This document shows, in pieces, positions 46,472 through 56,837 of a DNA stretch of 64,000 nucleotides. Source of the DNA: Dugong dugon (taxonomy: Eukaryota > Chordata > Mammalia > Sirenia > Dugongidae). The translations under genes were made by a program, and so were the position numbers. Positions within the stretch are counted from its first letter, which is position 1. Each line of letters opens with the position of its first letter. The stretch is from positions 132,974,714 to 133,038,713 of the forward strand of contig CM057460.1 of the NCBI GenBank assembly GCA_030035585.1. Direction: 5' to 3'. The notes below the pieces were generated by a model. It searched no databases. It saw nothing but the letters and a program-made list of their open reading frames with translations, and was not told the DNA's origin.

Positions 46472-49245
46472 GAGTAGAAATAAATGAAATAGATGACAGA
46501 AAAAAAATAATAAGAATCAACAAGCCCAAATGTTGGTTCTTTGACAATATCAACAAATCAACAAACCATTGGCCAAACTGCCAAAAGAAAAACAGGAGAG
46601 GAAGCAATTAACATAAGTAAGAAATGAGATGGAGGACATTACAAAAAACCCAACCAAAATAATAAGGATCATAACAGCATACTATGAAAAAAAATTTATT
46701 CCAACAAATTTGAGAACCTAGAGGAAATGGACAGGTTATGCAAAACACACTACTTACCTAAACTAACACAAGCTGAGATAAGAAATCTGAGCAGACCCAT
46801 AACAACAGAAGAGATTGAAGAGACAATGAAAAAATTCCTAACAAAAAAAAAAGCCCTGGCCCAGACGGTTTCACTTGAGAATTCTACCAAACATTCAGAG
46901 AAGAACTCACACCAGTACTATTCAAACTATAGCATAAAAAAGGAAGGAATTCTCCCAAATTCTTTCTATGAAGCCAGCATAACCCTGACACAAAAGTCAG
47001 GCAAAGACATCACAAAAAAAAAAGAAAATTACAGACCAATATCTCTCATGAATATAGATGCAAAAAATTTTCAACAAAATTCTAGCCAATAGAATTCAGC
47101 ATCACATAAAAAAGTAATACACCATTACCAAACAGATTCATACTAGGTATGCAAGGATGGTTCTGGCATTAGAAAATCAATCAATGTAATCCACCACATA
47201 AATAGAACAAAAGAAAAGAATCATATGATCATCTCAATTAACACAGAAAACATATTTGATGAAGTCCAACATTCTTTCCTGATAAAAACTATCAATAAAA
47301 TAGGAAAAGAAGGAAAATTCCTCAATACAATAAAGGGCATCTGTACAAAACCAACAGCGAACATTATTCTCAAGTAAGAGAGGCTGAAAACATTTCTCCT
47401 GTGAATGTGAACAAGACACGGATGCCTTTATCTCCACTCCTATTTAACATTGTGCTTAAAGTCCTAGCTAGAGCAATAAGGCAAGAAAAAGAAATAAAGG
47501 GCATCCAAATTAGAAAGGAAGAAGTAAAACTATCTCTATTCGTAGATAATATAATCCTATACATGGAGATCCCCAATGATTCCACAGGAAAACTACTGGA
47601 GCTAATGGAAAGATTCAGCAGAGTAGCAGGATACAAGATCAACATACAAAAATCAGTTGAATTCCTATACAGTAACAAAGAGAACTTCAAAAAGGATATT
47701 AGGAAAACAATACCATTTATAATAGCCCCTAAAAAAATAAAATACTTAGGAATAAATCTAGCCAGAGACCTAAAAGACCTGTACAAAAAAACTACAAAAC
47801 ACTATTGCAAGAAACCAAAAAGAGACTTACACAAATTAAAAAACATGCCATGCTCATGGATAGGAAGACTCTACATTGTGAAAAATATCAATCCTACCTA
47901 AACCGATAAACAGATACAATACAATCCTGATGCAAATACCAGCAGCATTCTTTAACGAGATGGAAAAACTAATTACCAAACAGACATGCAAAGCATTATT
48001 GAAGAAAGAGAACAAAGTAGGAGGCCTCACAGTACCTAATCTCACAACCTACTAAACAGCCAGGATAATCAAAACAGCCTGATACTGGCACAATGACAGA
48101 CACATAATCCAAAGGAGCAGAATCAAGAACCCAAATGTGAATCTATGCTTCTATGGTCAGCTGATCTTTGACAAAGGACCAAAGTCCGTTAAATGGGGAA
48201 AAAGATGGTCTTTTTAACAAACGGTGTTGGCAAAACTGGATGTCCATCTGTAATAAAAAGGAAACAGGACACATATCTCACACCATACACAAAAACTAAC
48301 TCAAAATGGTTCAAAGACCTAAGTATAAAACTTAAAACAATGAAGATCATGGAAGAAAAAACAGGAACACTAGGGGCCGTAATACATGGTGTAAATACAA
48401 TACAAACCATAACTAACAATGCACAAACACCAGATGATAAACTATATAACTGGGAATTCCTAAAAATTAAACACTTATGCTCATTAAAGGACATCACCAA
48501 AAGAGTAAAAGGAGAATTAATAGATTGGGAAAAAATTTTGGCTACGACATATCCAACAAGTGTCTCATCTCTAAAATCTGTAGAGTACTTCAACACCTCT
48601 ACAACAAAAAGACAAATTATGCAATCAAAAGTGGCCAAAGAGTATGAACACTCTACCAAAGAAGACGTTCAAGTGGCTAACAGACAGATGGGGAAATGCT
48701 CGAGATCATTAGCAGTTAGAGAAATGCAAATCAAAACTACAATGATATACCATTTCACCTCGACATTACTGGCAAGAATCAAAAAAAAAAAAAAAAATAG
48801 AAATTAGTAAATGTTGGAGAGGTTGCAGGGAGATTGGAACTCTTATGCACTGCTGGTGGGAATGTAAAATGGTACAGCCACTTTGGAAAACAATATGGCA
48901 CCTCTTTAAAGAGCTAGAAATAGAAATACCATATGATCCAGCAATCCCACTCCTAGGAGTATATCCTAGAGAAATAAGAGCCATTACACGAATAGATATA
49001 TGCACACCCATGTTCATTGCAGCATTATTCACAATAGCAAAAAGATGGAAACAATCTAAGTGCTCATCAAAAAATGAATGGATAAACAAATTATGGTACA
49101 TATACACAAAGTAATACCATGTAATGATAAAGAACAATGATGAATCTGGAAACATCTCACACCATGGATGACTCTGGAGGGTGTTATGTTAAGTGAAATA
49201 AGTCAATCACAAAAGTACAAGTATCATATGAGACCACTATTACAA
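46472..49245 (+). pseudogene. L1 ORF2 C-terminal two-thirds, copy D, broken
   Basis: Begins in the linker after the endonuclease (the 'gaaataaatgaaatagatga' block). RT pieces: 46727-47092 and 47401-47901. The FADD box is FVDN here (about 47548-47560), so the second catalytic Asp is lost. The thumb and C-terminal part continue at 48193-48807 and 48845-49114 ([15 protein letters not shown], with the Cys of the C-terminal region). The usual stop position at 49243-49245 has become CAA. An A run at 48780-48797 disrupts the frame. Confidence 0.9.
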
Positions 49246-50219
49246 AAACCCACGAAAATGTTTACATTACAGAAAAAAAAATCTTTGACGGTTACTAGGG
49301 AGGGGAGGGGTGGAGAGGGGACATCATTAACTAGATCATAGACAAGAGTTAACCCTGGTGAAGGGGAAGACATCTGGCGAGGTACCTGTGTGTAGTCATA
49401 TATGGACAATATTGTGGAAGTCAGTAAAGCTTGACCAAGGGAGTCATAGAAGCTTCCTAGACACATCCAAACACCTTGAGGGACCAAATTACTGGGGCTG
49501 AGAGCTGGGGATGTGGTCTCTGGAGACATCCAGATCAATTGGCATAACATAGTTCATAAAGAAAATGTTCTACACTCTGCTTCGGTGAGTAGTGTCTGGG
49601 GTGTTATAGGCTTGCAAGCAGCTATCTAAGGTATATCTGTTGGTCAAAACAGAGTGAAAGAGGATGAAGAAAACAAAAGACACAAGGAAAATATTTGTCC
49701 AAAGGATTAATGGACCACATGAACTAGAGCCTCCAGAAGCCTGAGCCAAGAAGAACTAGCCCCATACCACCAACTACTGCTCTGTCAGGGATCACAATAA
49801 AGTTTCCCAGACAGAGCAGGAGAAAAACGTAGAACAAAATACAAATTCACACACACACACACACAAAAAGACCAGACTTACTGGTCTAACAGAGACTAGA
49901 AGAGTCCCCAAGTCTATTGCCCCCAGCTGCCCTGCTAACTCAGAACTGAAGGCACTCCTGAAGTCCACCTTTCAGTCAAAGATTAGACAGGCCTATAAAA
50001 CAGACAATGACACATATGAGGAGTGTGCTTCTTAGTTCTACCATGTATAAGAGACCAACTGGGCAACACTTGCCCAAAAACAAAGACGAGAAGGCAGGAA
50101 GGGACAGGAAAACTGGATGAATGGACATGGAGAACCCAGGGTGGAAAGAGAAAGGGGGAGAGTGCTGATAATGTTACAGAAATAAAATTATGTATAATTT
50201 TTTTGATGAAAAACAAAAG
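49246..50219 (+). other. Copy D L1 3' UTR, main part
   Basis: L1 3' UTR with a G-rich stretch (49300-49320) and a short (CA)n at 49847-49864. The solo LTR cuts it at 50219; about 50 bp of UTR and tail resume at 50857. Confidence 0.82.
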
Positions 50220-50601
50220 TGATTAATTACTTTTGTGTGTGGCCTTTCTAGCCATGGTCTTGTAACTCCCACCTAGGTGATCGTGTGATAGGGTAATTGT
50301 GGCCTACCAAGGGGATTGGCCAGTTTTGCCTTAAAAGAGAGCCAATTCTGGAGCAAAGGGGAAGAGCCCACCACTACTGAGGAAGGAAAGACCAGCAGGA
50401 GAGACCCAGCAGCAGAGACTTGGCAGCAGGAGACAGAGCAGTGGGCTTCCCGACCCACAGAAAGAGAAAGCTGAGTGTCTTTGGGCAGAGACTGAGGGTC
50501 AGGGAGAGGTGCACCTATGAGCACAGCTGGGGAGAAGCTATCCTGATAGAAGAACTGTATCCTGAGTGTTCTTGAGCCTGAATTGTAACTGTTACTTCCC
50601 T

Positions 50602-50607
50602 AATAAA
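50602..50607 (+). promoter_or_regulatory. LTR polyadenylation signal
   Basis: AATAAA in the solo LTR, followed by a GT-rich stretch at 50615-50650, the layout of an R-U5 boundary. Confidence 0.65.
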
Positions 50608-50736
50608 ACCAATGATTGTGAGTATGGTCTGTGAGTTCTGTGTAGTCATTGCAATGAATTATCGAACCCAGCAGAGAAGTACAGAGTGCTGTGTGAGGGA
50701 TGGTTGGTGTCAAAGTTGGTAAACATGGCGGGGAGA

Positions 50737-50834
50737 GGAGGTGTGTCTGACCTCCACCTCATAAGAATCAGCCTTGGGCTGTTGATCTTGGTTCTCCTTC
50801 TCCCTTATAGGGTTGGAGGAGGTCAGACACCTCC
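50737..50834. repeat. Long inverted repeat in the solo LTR
   Basis: Left arm around 50737-50755 (gaggtgtgtctgacctcc) pairs with the right arm around 50815-50834 (ggaggtcagacacctcc), with further pairing inside (ataag / cttat). The RNA could fold into an extended hairpin with a loop of about 45 nt. Confidence 0.75.
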
Positions 50835-50923
50835 CCCAAGTTGTTGTTACAAAAACTAATTTGCGTTGTACACTTTTACCTAAAACACAACAAAATTAGA
50901 AAAAGAAAAAAGAGAAAGTTATT

Positions 50924-52319
50924 GAGGTAAGTATGTGGGTCTCTATAAAAACTATTTGAAAGAATAAAGGACCTTAGAACATTGTGATTACTTCTTTCAA
51001 TTTAATTGATTTTAATACTATACAATTTCCTTTTCAAAAATCAAAATAATCCAAAAAAATATAATAACAGATTCCATTAGTGTGTGATTTTCACAATAAG
51101 AAACTTGCAGCATCAACAAATATTAAACTTATAGAGCAAATATGCATCCTACAGTAGTTTCCAAATATCGTTACTATTTATCACAACACTAATTGTCTAT
51201 GATTAAAGGTTTATAATGGCTAATATTGTAATTAGCATTTATCTCAAACACATTAAGTCATACATCAAAGCAATTATAATTTGTTTTGCCTTGTTGATTT
51301 TACATTTGATACAAGTGCTAAATTAAATTGTATAATTAGCTAAATTTTTTTTTGTTTAATGCTTTAATCTCATGTTTTATAACTTTCAAAGAATGCAGGT
51401 GTGAATGTATATTATTAAAAGCACTCTAGAAATTGCTTCACACTCTCCAAACATACCTCAAACTCTGCCAAAATTACTGTTGTGAAATTAAAAATACCTT
51501 TCATAAGACACGAGGAATTAATTAATGTTTTAAGATCAAAGGTTAAATGCATAGCCTGGATTTTTTTCAAATAATATTCATTCAAAACATGACTCAAGAA
51601 AGTGATATTTGTGCATTTTACCCTTAATCACCAAAATATGCATATTTGTGTCAGACTGCTTTTTTTTTTTTTTAATCCACGTCTCCCTTTTCCCATATAC
51701 ATCTCCAAATTAGTTTTTATTTCTAAGAACAAGTATACTAACAGACATTGCAATATATTACAATAGTGGGTTTTATTGTGTGGTAGCTGATGACAGAATA
51801 CAGAAGGGCAGGCCAAAATGTTCTGTTTGTAGAAGCTGGAGGTCCAGTGCAAGCACTTCTTTAGATGATGCCAAACTATGCCTCACAGCTTTGGGTGTGT
51901 GCACATTTTTGTGTCTACTTTTACTCATTACAATCTGGCTTACATTAAGTCAAAATGACAGAAAGTAAAAAATATTTTAAAAGAAGTGGTCTAAACAGAA
52001 CCAGAATTTTGATACAAATAAGATATTAAATTGGTGCCATTCCCTGAAGCATTGTGATCACTCCACACACAAATGCTGGTTCACCACAAAGAGAAATATT
52101 TGGATAGTACAGTCATCTGAAACAATGCTAACTGGAGGAAAAAGGAAACCCATAAATCCATCTAGGTCATGGAAGGGTTTGCAAGGCCATGATGAATATA
52201 TATTACATAGAAGAACTCAGAAATTAAAAGTAATATTTCTCAAACTATATTCTGTGGAAAAATATATTTCCATTAAAAAAAGATGTGTAGTAAAATTATA
52301 AAGCATATGAGGAAAAAAA
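50924..52319. other. AT-rich single-copy DNA with one membrane-like short frame
   Basis: No repeat recognised. A frame through 51768-51968 encodes a hydrophobic stretch of about 23 residues (ALGVCTFLCLLLLITIWLTL) near its C-terminus. It has no ATG in its N-terminal half. A TACTAAC at 51736-51742 and an AG at 51765-51766 could serve as branch point and splice acceptor. This may be chance; see findings. Confidence 0.35.
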
Positions 52320-52531
52320 AAAACAGTAGAAGAGCTATAACCTTGAAGTTGACAGTGATTTCTTAAACCCACAAGAAATGTTTGATGCAATAAACTTTTA
52401 TAAATTTAACTTTATTAAAATTAAGAAATTGTGGTTGTCTAAGGACACCATTTATAGAATTGAAAAGCAGGATACATATGGAAAGAACATATTTCCAATA
52501 TATACATTTGACAAAAGACTCATATACAGAA

Positions 52532-52627
52532 CACACACATGTGTATGTATATATGTATATATATGTATATATACAAACACGTGCATATATGTGTATGTAT
52601 ATATCTCTGTGTGTGTATCTATATAGC
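52532..52627. repeat. TA/TG/CA microsatellite
   Basis: Mixed CA, TGTA and TATA repeats in old L1 sequence, to the left of the nested SINEs. A second such tract lies at 53037-53090 on their other side. Confidence 0.9.
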
Positions 52628-52629
52628 TG

Positions 52630-53036
52630 GTAGTTGCTGTTGATTAGGCCCCTGACTCATGGAGATCTCATGTTTTATGGAACAGAACTGTTCCATAGAA
52701 TTTTCTTGGTTCTAATCTTCATGGGGCCCTGGTGGCGCTTGGCTGCTAACAGAAAGGTCGGTGGTTCAAACTCACCAGCTGCTCCATGGGAGAAAGATAT
52801 GGCAGTCAGCTTTGATAAAGATTGTAGCCTTAGAAACCCTATAGGGCAGTTTTACTCTGTCCTATAGGGTCTCTGTGAGTCAGAATCAACTCAATGGCAA
52901 TTTGTTTTGGTTTTTTTGGAATCTTTATGGAAGCAGTTTGCCAGATCTTTCTTCCATGGAGTCACTGGGAGGGTTAGAACCATAAACCTTTGGGTTAGCA
53001 GCCAATTGCAAATCTTTTGTGCCACCTAGGCCCCTC
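52630..53036 (-). repeat. AfroSINE, long variant, split by another SINE
   Basis: The outer minus-strand SINE consists of 52630-52713 (tail and body) and 52931-53036 (middle and head ending 'gccacctaggcccctcc'). It is interrupted by the plus-strand SINE at 52725-52919. Confidence 0.85.
52714..52930 (+). repeat. AfroSINE, long variant, nested in another AfroSINE, with TSD
   Basis: Plus-strand copy at 52725-52919: head 'ggccctggtggcgcttggct', middle 'agtcagctttgataaagatt', body 'ggcagttttactctgtccta', tail 'gagtcagaatcaactcaatg'. The TSD is aatcttcatgg / aatctttatgg at 52714-52724 and 52920-52930, one mismatch. Confidence 0.88.
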
Positions 53037-53091
53037 CATATGTGTGTATGTATGTGTATATATGTATATACCTGTATCTGTGTATATACCT

Positions 53092-53258
53092 GGAGCCCTG
53101 GTGATGAAGTGGTTAAGAGTATGGCTGTGAACCAAAAGGTCAGCAGTTGGAATCCAACAGCCACTTCTTGGAAACCCTGTGGGGCAGTTCTACTCTGTCC
53201 TATAGGGTCGCTATGAGTCAGAACCAACTTGATGGCAACAGGTTTGGTTTTGGTTTGT
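53092..53258 (+). repeat. AfroSINE, short variant
   Basis: Complete short form on the plus strand: head 'ggagccctggtgatgaagtg', 'ggtcagcagttggaatcc', body 'gcagttctactctgtcctat', tail 'gagtcagaaccaacttgat', inserted in a TATA-rich microsatellite. Confidence 0.9.
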
Positions 53259-53789
53259 ATATATATGCCCTCTGATTAACAACATAGACAGACAACTCCA
53301 TAGAAAAATGAGCAAATAATTGTGCAGGGACTTTGTAAAAGAGAGCAAATTAGGAAAAGAATCTTAGGGTCTTTAGTCTTCAGGGAAATGCATATTAAAA
53401 TCGCAATATGATACAACTAAAAACCCACCAGAATAGTTAACATTAAAAAGACAGACAGTAAATATTGAGTACTGGGAAAGATGTGAAAAATTGGAATTCT
53501 TCTACAGTATTAGTAAATTGTTACAATCACTGTAGATAACTGTTCGGCGATATCTATTAAAACTAAACATGTGCATTATGTATGATCCAGCAATTTCACT
53601 CCTGAAATTGTTCCCAGGAGAAATGCATTCATATAGTTACTAAAAGACACATCAGCAATTTTTGCAAAAGCTCAAAACTGTCAAATACTCCAATGTCCAT
53701 CATCCTTAGAATAGATAAATTGTGGATTGTCCATACAAGGTAATGTGAACCTACTAGTACCATGAAACCAATCCACACAAATCTGTGCA

Positions 53790-54249
53790 AAAAAAAGGAA
53801 ATGACAAACCAACAATTTTCATAAACATAGACAAAAATCCTCATCAAAATATTAGCAAATTTAATATAGCAATGTATAGAAAGAATTACACACCATTACC
53901 AAGTGATATCTATTTCAGATGTGCAATACTGGTTCATTATTTAAAAATAAATCAATATAATCCACCATATCAACACGCTAAGGAAGAAAAATGATATGAT
54001 CATATCAAGTGACACAGAAAATCCCAAACTCACTCATTATAAAGCTCTCAATAAGTTAGGAACAAAGAGGAACTACCTCAACTTCATAAATAACACCTAT
54101 AACAAAACTACACATAACATTATATTTAATGTGAGAGATTGGATGCTTTTCCTCAAACTGGTAAGGATGTCCACTGTCATACATTTATTCAGCATAGTAC
54201 TGGAAATCTTAGCTAAAACAATAAGGGAAGAAATAAAAGGTATATACTT
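53790..54249 (+). pseudogene. Old L1M ORF2 reverse-transcriptase fragment
   Basis: An eroded stretch of L1 RT: 'atattagcaaatttaatata', 'ccaccatatcaacacgc', 'tcatatcaagtgacacagaa', 'gtactggaaatcttagctaa'. It corresponds to a position upstream of the FADD box, yet lies downstream of a more C-terminal L1M piece, so the two are separate insertions or a rearranged one. Confidence 0.7.
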
Positions 54250-55833
54250 TGTTGTTGTTATTTTTAGGTGCCCTCGAGTCATTTTTAACTCATAGCGACC
54301 CCACAGACAACAAAACAAAACACCGCCTAGTCCCGCACCACCCTCACAATCGTTGCTATGTTTGAATCCATTGTTGCAGCCACTGTGTCAATCCATCTAA
54401 TGGAAGGCCTTCCTCTTTTTCAGTGATGCTCTACCTAACCAAGCACCATGTCCTTCTCCAAGGACTGGTGCATCCTGATAACATGTCCAAAGTACATGAG
54501 ACGATATCTCACCATCCTTGCTTCCAAGGAGTACTTTGGCTATACTTCTTCCAAGACAGACATTCCTTCTTCTGGCAGTCCATAACATATTCAATATTCT
54601 TTGCCAGCATACATAATTCAAATGCATCAGTTCCTCTTCATCTTCTTTATTCATTGTCCAGCTTTTGCATGCATATGATATGATCGAAAATACCGTAGCA
54701 CCTTAGTCCTTAAAGTGAAATATTTGCTTTTCAACACTTTAAAGAGGTCTTTTGAAGCATATTTGTCCAATGCAATATGTCTTTTGATTTCTTGATTGCT
54801 GCTTCCATAGGCATTGATTGTGGATCCAAATAAAATAAAATCCCTACAGTTTTTCTCCTTATTTTCAATATTTTCTCCATTAATCATGATGTTGATTATT
54901 GTTCTAGTTGTGAGAATTTTTGTTTTCTTTATCTTGAGGTGTAATACAAACTGAAGGCTGTAGTCTTTGATCTTCATCAGTAAGTGCTTCAAGTCCTCTT
55001 CACTTTCAGCAAGCAAGGTTGTGTCATCTGCAGATCAGAGATTGTTATTTAACCTTCTTCCAATCTTGTTGCCTCATTCTTCTGCATATTGTCCAGCTTC
55101 TCGGATTATTTGCTCAGCAAGCAGATTGAGTAGGTATGGTGAAAGGATACAAACTTGACACACATGTTTCCTTATTTTAAACCAAGCAATATCCCCTTGT
55201 TCTGTTCAACCAACTGCCTCCTGGTCTATATATAGGTTCTGCGTGAGCACAATTAGGTGTTCTAGAATTCCCATTCTTTGCAATGTTATTTATAATTTGT
55301 TATGTTAATAAAATACAAGTAAACACCTTTCTGGTATTCTCTGCTTTTAGCCAAGATCTATCTGATATCAGCAATGATATCTTTTGTTCCACATCCTGTT
55401 CTGAATCTGGCTTAAATTTCTGGCAGCTACATGTTGATTAACTGCTGCAGCTGCTTTTGAATGATCTTCAGCAAAATTTTATTTCTGTGTGATATTAATG
55501 ATATTGTTAGATGATTTCCACAATCTGTTGGATCACTTTTCTTTGGAATGGGGACAAATACGGATCTCTTCCAGTTGGTTGGCCAGGTAGCTGTCTTCCA
55601 AATTTCTTGGCATAGACAAATGAGCACCTCCAGCATTGCATCTTTTGGTTGAAACATCTCAATTACAATTCCATCAGTTCCTGAAGACTTGTTTATCAAT
55701 AATGCATTCAGAGCAGCTTGGTCTTCTTCTTTCAATACTATCAGTTCTTGATCATACGCTGCCTCTTGAAACAGTTGAACATTGACCAGTTCGTTTTGGT
55801 ACAGTGACTCTGTATGTTCCTTCCATCTTCTTC
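54250..55833 (-). mobile_element. RTE LINE 3' half, cut by L1 copy E
   Basis: The minus-strand RTE ends at 54250 with its 3' tail ('gttgttgttatttttaggtg', 'ccctcgagtcatttttaac'). It reads upstream through the C-terminal part and RT to 55833, where the poly-T of L1 copy E begins. Any remaining 5' half should lie beyond the right edge of this window, on the other side of copy E. Confidence 0.88.
54651..55735 (-). pseudogene. RTE reverse transcriptase, broken
   Basis: Open pieces on the minus strand: 55735-55427 (LINKSSGTDGIVIEMFQ, ATWPTNWKRSVFVPIPKK, SLISHRNKILLKII) and 55016-54651 (LAESEEDLK, INGENIENKEK, FGSTINAYGSSNQEIKRH). The region between, with the FIDYAK and YADD boxes, is interrupted by stops; an ADDT remnant of the YADD box lies near 55025. 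Confidence 0.85.
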
Positions 55834-55848
55834 TTTTTTTTTTTTTTT

Positions 55849-56837
55849 CTTGTTGTAGTTTAAATGAAGTTTACATTTCAAGTTAGTATCCCACACAAAA
55901 ATTTATACACACATTGTTATGTGACTCTAATTGCTCTCCCCTTACTGTGACAGCACACTCCTCCTTTCCACCCCTGATTCCCCATGTCCTTTCAGCCAGC
56001 TCCTAACCCTCTCTGCCTTCCCATCTCACCTCCAGACAGAAGCTGCCCATTTAGTCTCTTGTATCTACTTGAGCTAAGAGGCACACTCCTCACGGGTATT
56101 ACTTTATGTCCCACAGTCAGGTCAAATCTCTGTCTGAAGAGTCGGCCTCGGAAATTGTTTTAGTTCTGGGTGGATAGAGAATCTGGGGGCCATGCCTTCC
56201 AGGGCTCCTACAGTCTCAGTCAAACCATTAAGTCTGGTCTTCTTACTAGAATTTGAGTTCCACACCCCACATTTCTCCTGCTCCAGCAGGGACTCTCTGT
56301 TGTATTCCCTGTCAGGGCAGTCATTGGTGGTAGCCAGGCACCATCTAGTTCTTCTGGTCTCAGGCTGATGAAGTCTCTGGTTTATGTGGCCCTTTCTGTC
56401 TCTTGGGCTACTAATTTCCTTGTGTCCTTGGTGTTCTTCATTCTCCTTTACTCCAGATGGTTGGGACGAATTGATGCATCCTAGATGGCTGCTTGCAAGC
56501 TTTTAAGGCCCCAAACAAAACTCACCAAACTAGGATGCAGAACATTTTCTTAATAAGCTTTGTTATGCCAACTGACCTAGATGTCCCCTGAAACCATAGT
56601 CCCCAGACCCCTAGCCCTGCTACTCTGTCCCTCAAAGGGTTTGACTATATTCAGGAAATGTCTTAGCTTTGGTTTAGTCTAGTTGTGCTGACTTCCCCTG
56701 TAGTGTGTGCTGTCCTTTCCTTCACCTAAGATAATTCTTATCTACTATCTAGTTAGTAAATAACACTTCACCTCCCTCCCCACCCTCTTAACCATCAAAG
56801 AATGTTTTCTTCTGTGTTTAAACATTTTCTTGAGTTT
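55849..56837 (-). other. Copy E L1 3' UTR
   Basis: About 1 kb. Characteristic blocks: 'gtgacagcacactcctcctt', 'ccagcagggactctctgttg', 'gatgcatcctagatggctgc'. The last two have diverged counterparts in copies B and C, showing a common origin with different terminal parts. Confidence 0.82.

Larger units (their letters stand above)
50215..50856 (+). mobile_element. Solo LTR of an unassigned endogenous retrovirus
   Basis: A 632-bp block, 50220-50851, starts TGATTAATTAC, ends TTGTTGTTACA (TG...CA) and is flanked by aaaag / aaaac, a 5-bp duplication with one change. It interrupts L1 3' UTR sequence that rejoins on the other side. It has an AATAAA signal at 50602-50607 and a long inverted repeat near its 3' end. 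No internal retroviral genes are present, so it is the product of LTR-LTR recombination. Five-base duplications suit ERVL or some class II elements; I do not recognise the family. Confidence 0.75.
42020..50923 (+). mobile_element. L1 copy D with nested RTE and solo LTR, 14-bp TSD
   Basis: A perfect 14-bp repeat, aagagaaagttatt, sits at 42020-42033 and 50910-50923. The left end has L1 5' UTR sequence similar to copy C ('accatgctgtccctctgcag'); the right end has an L1 3' UTR and an A-rich tail (50892-50909). Between them lie a VNTR, an unidentified segment, an RTE, the L1 ORF2 C-terminal two-thirds, the 3' UTR and a solo LTR. ORF1 and the endonuclease are missing. One L1 insertion later invaded and deleted is the simplest reading. 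Confidence 0.85.
52320..53775 (+). pseudogene. Old L1M ORF2 C-terminal part, split by SINEs and microsatellites
   Basis: The first piece (52320-52531) translates as an eroded L1 ORF2 segment (FDAINFYKFNFIKIKKLWLSKDTIYRIEKQ). After the TA/TG repeats and SINEs, the second piece (53270-53775) carries the next part ('tgatccagcaatttcactcc', 'atagataaattgtggattg'). Strongly diverged, as expected for a mammalian-wide L1. Confidence 0.75.
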
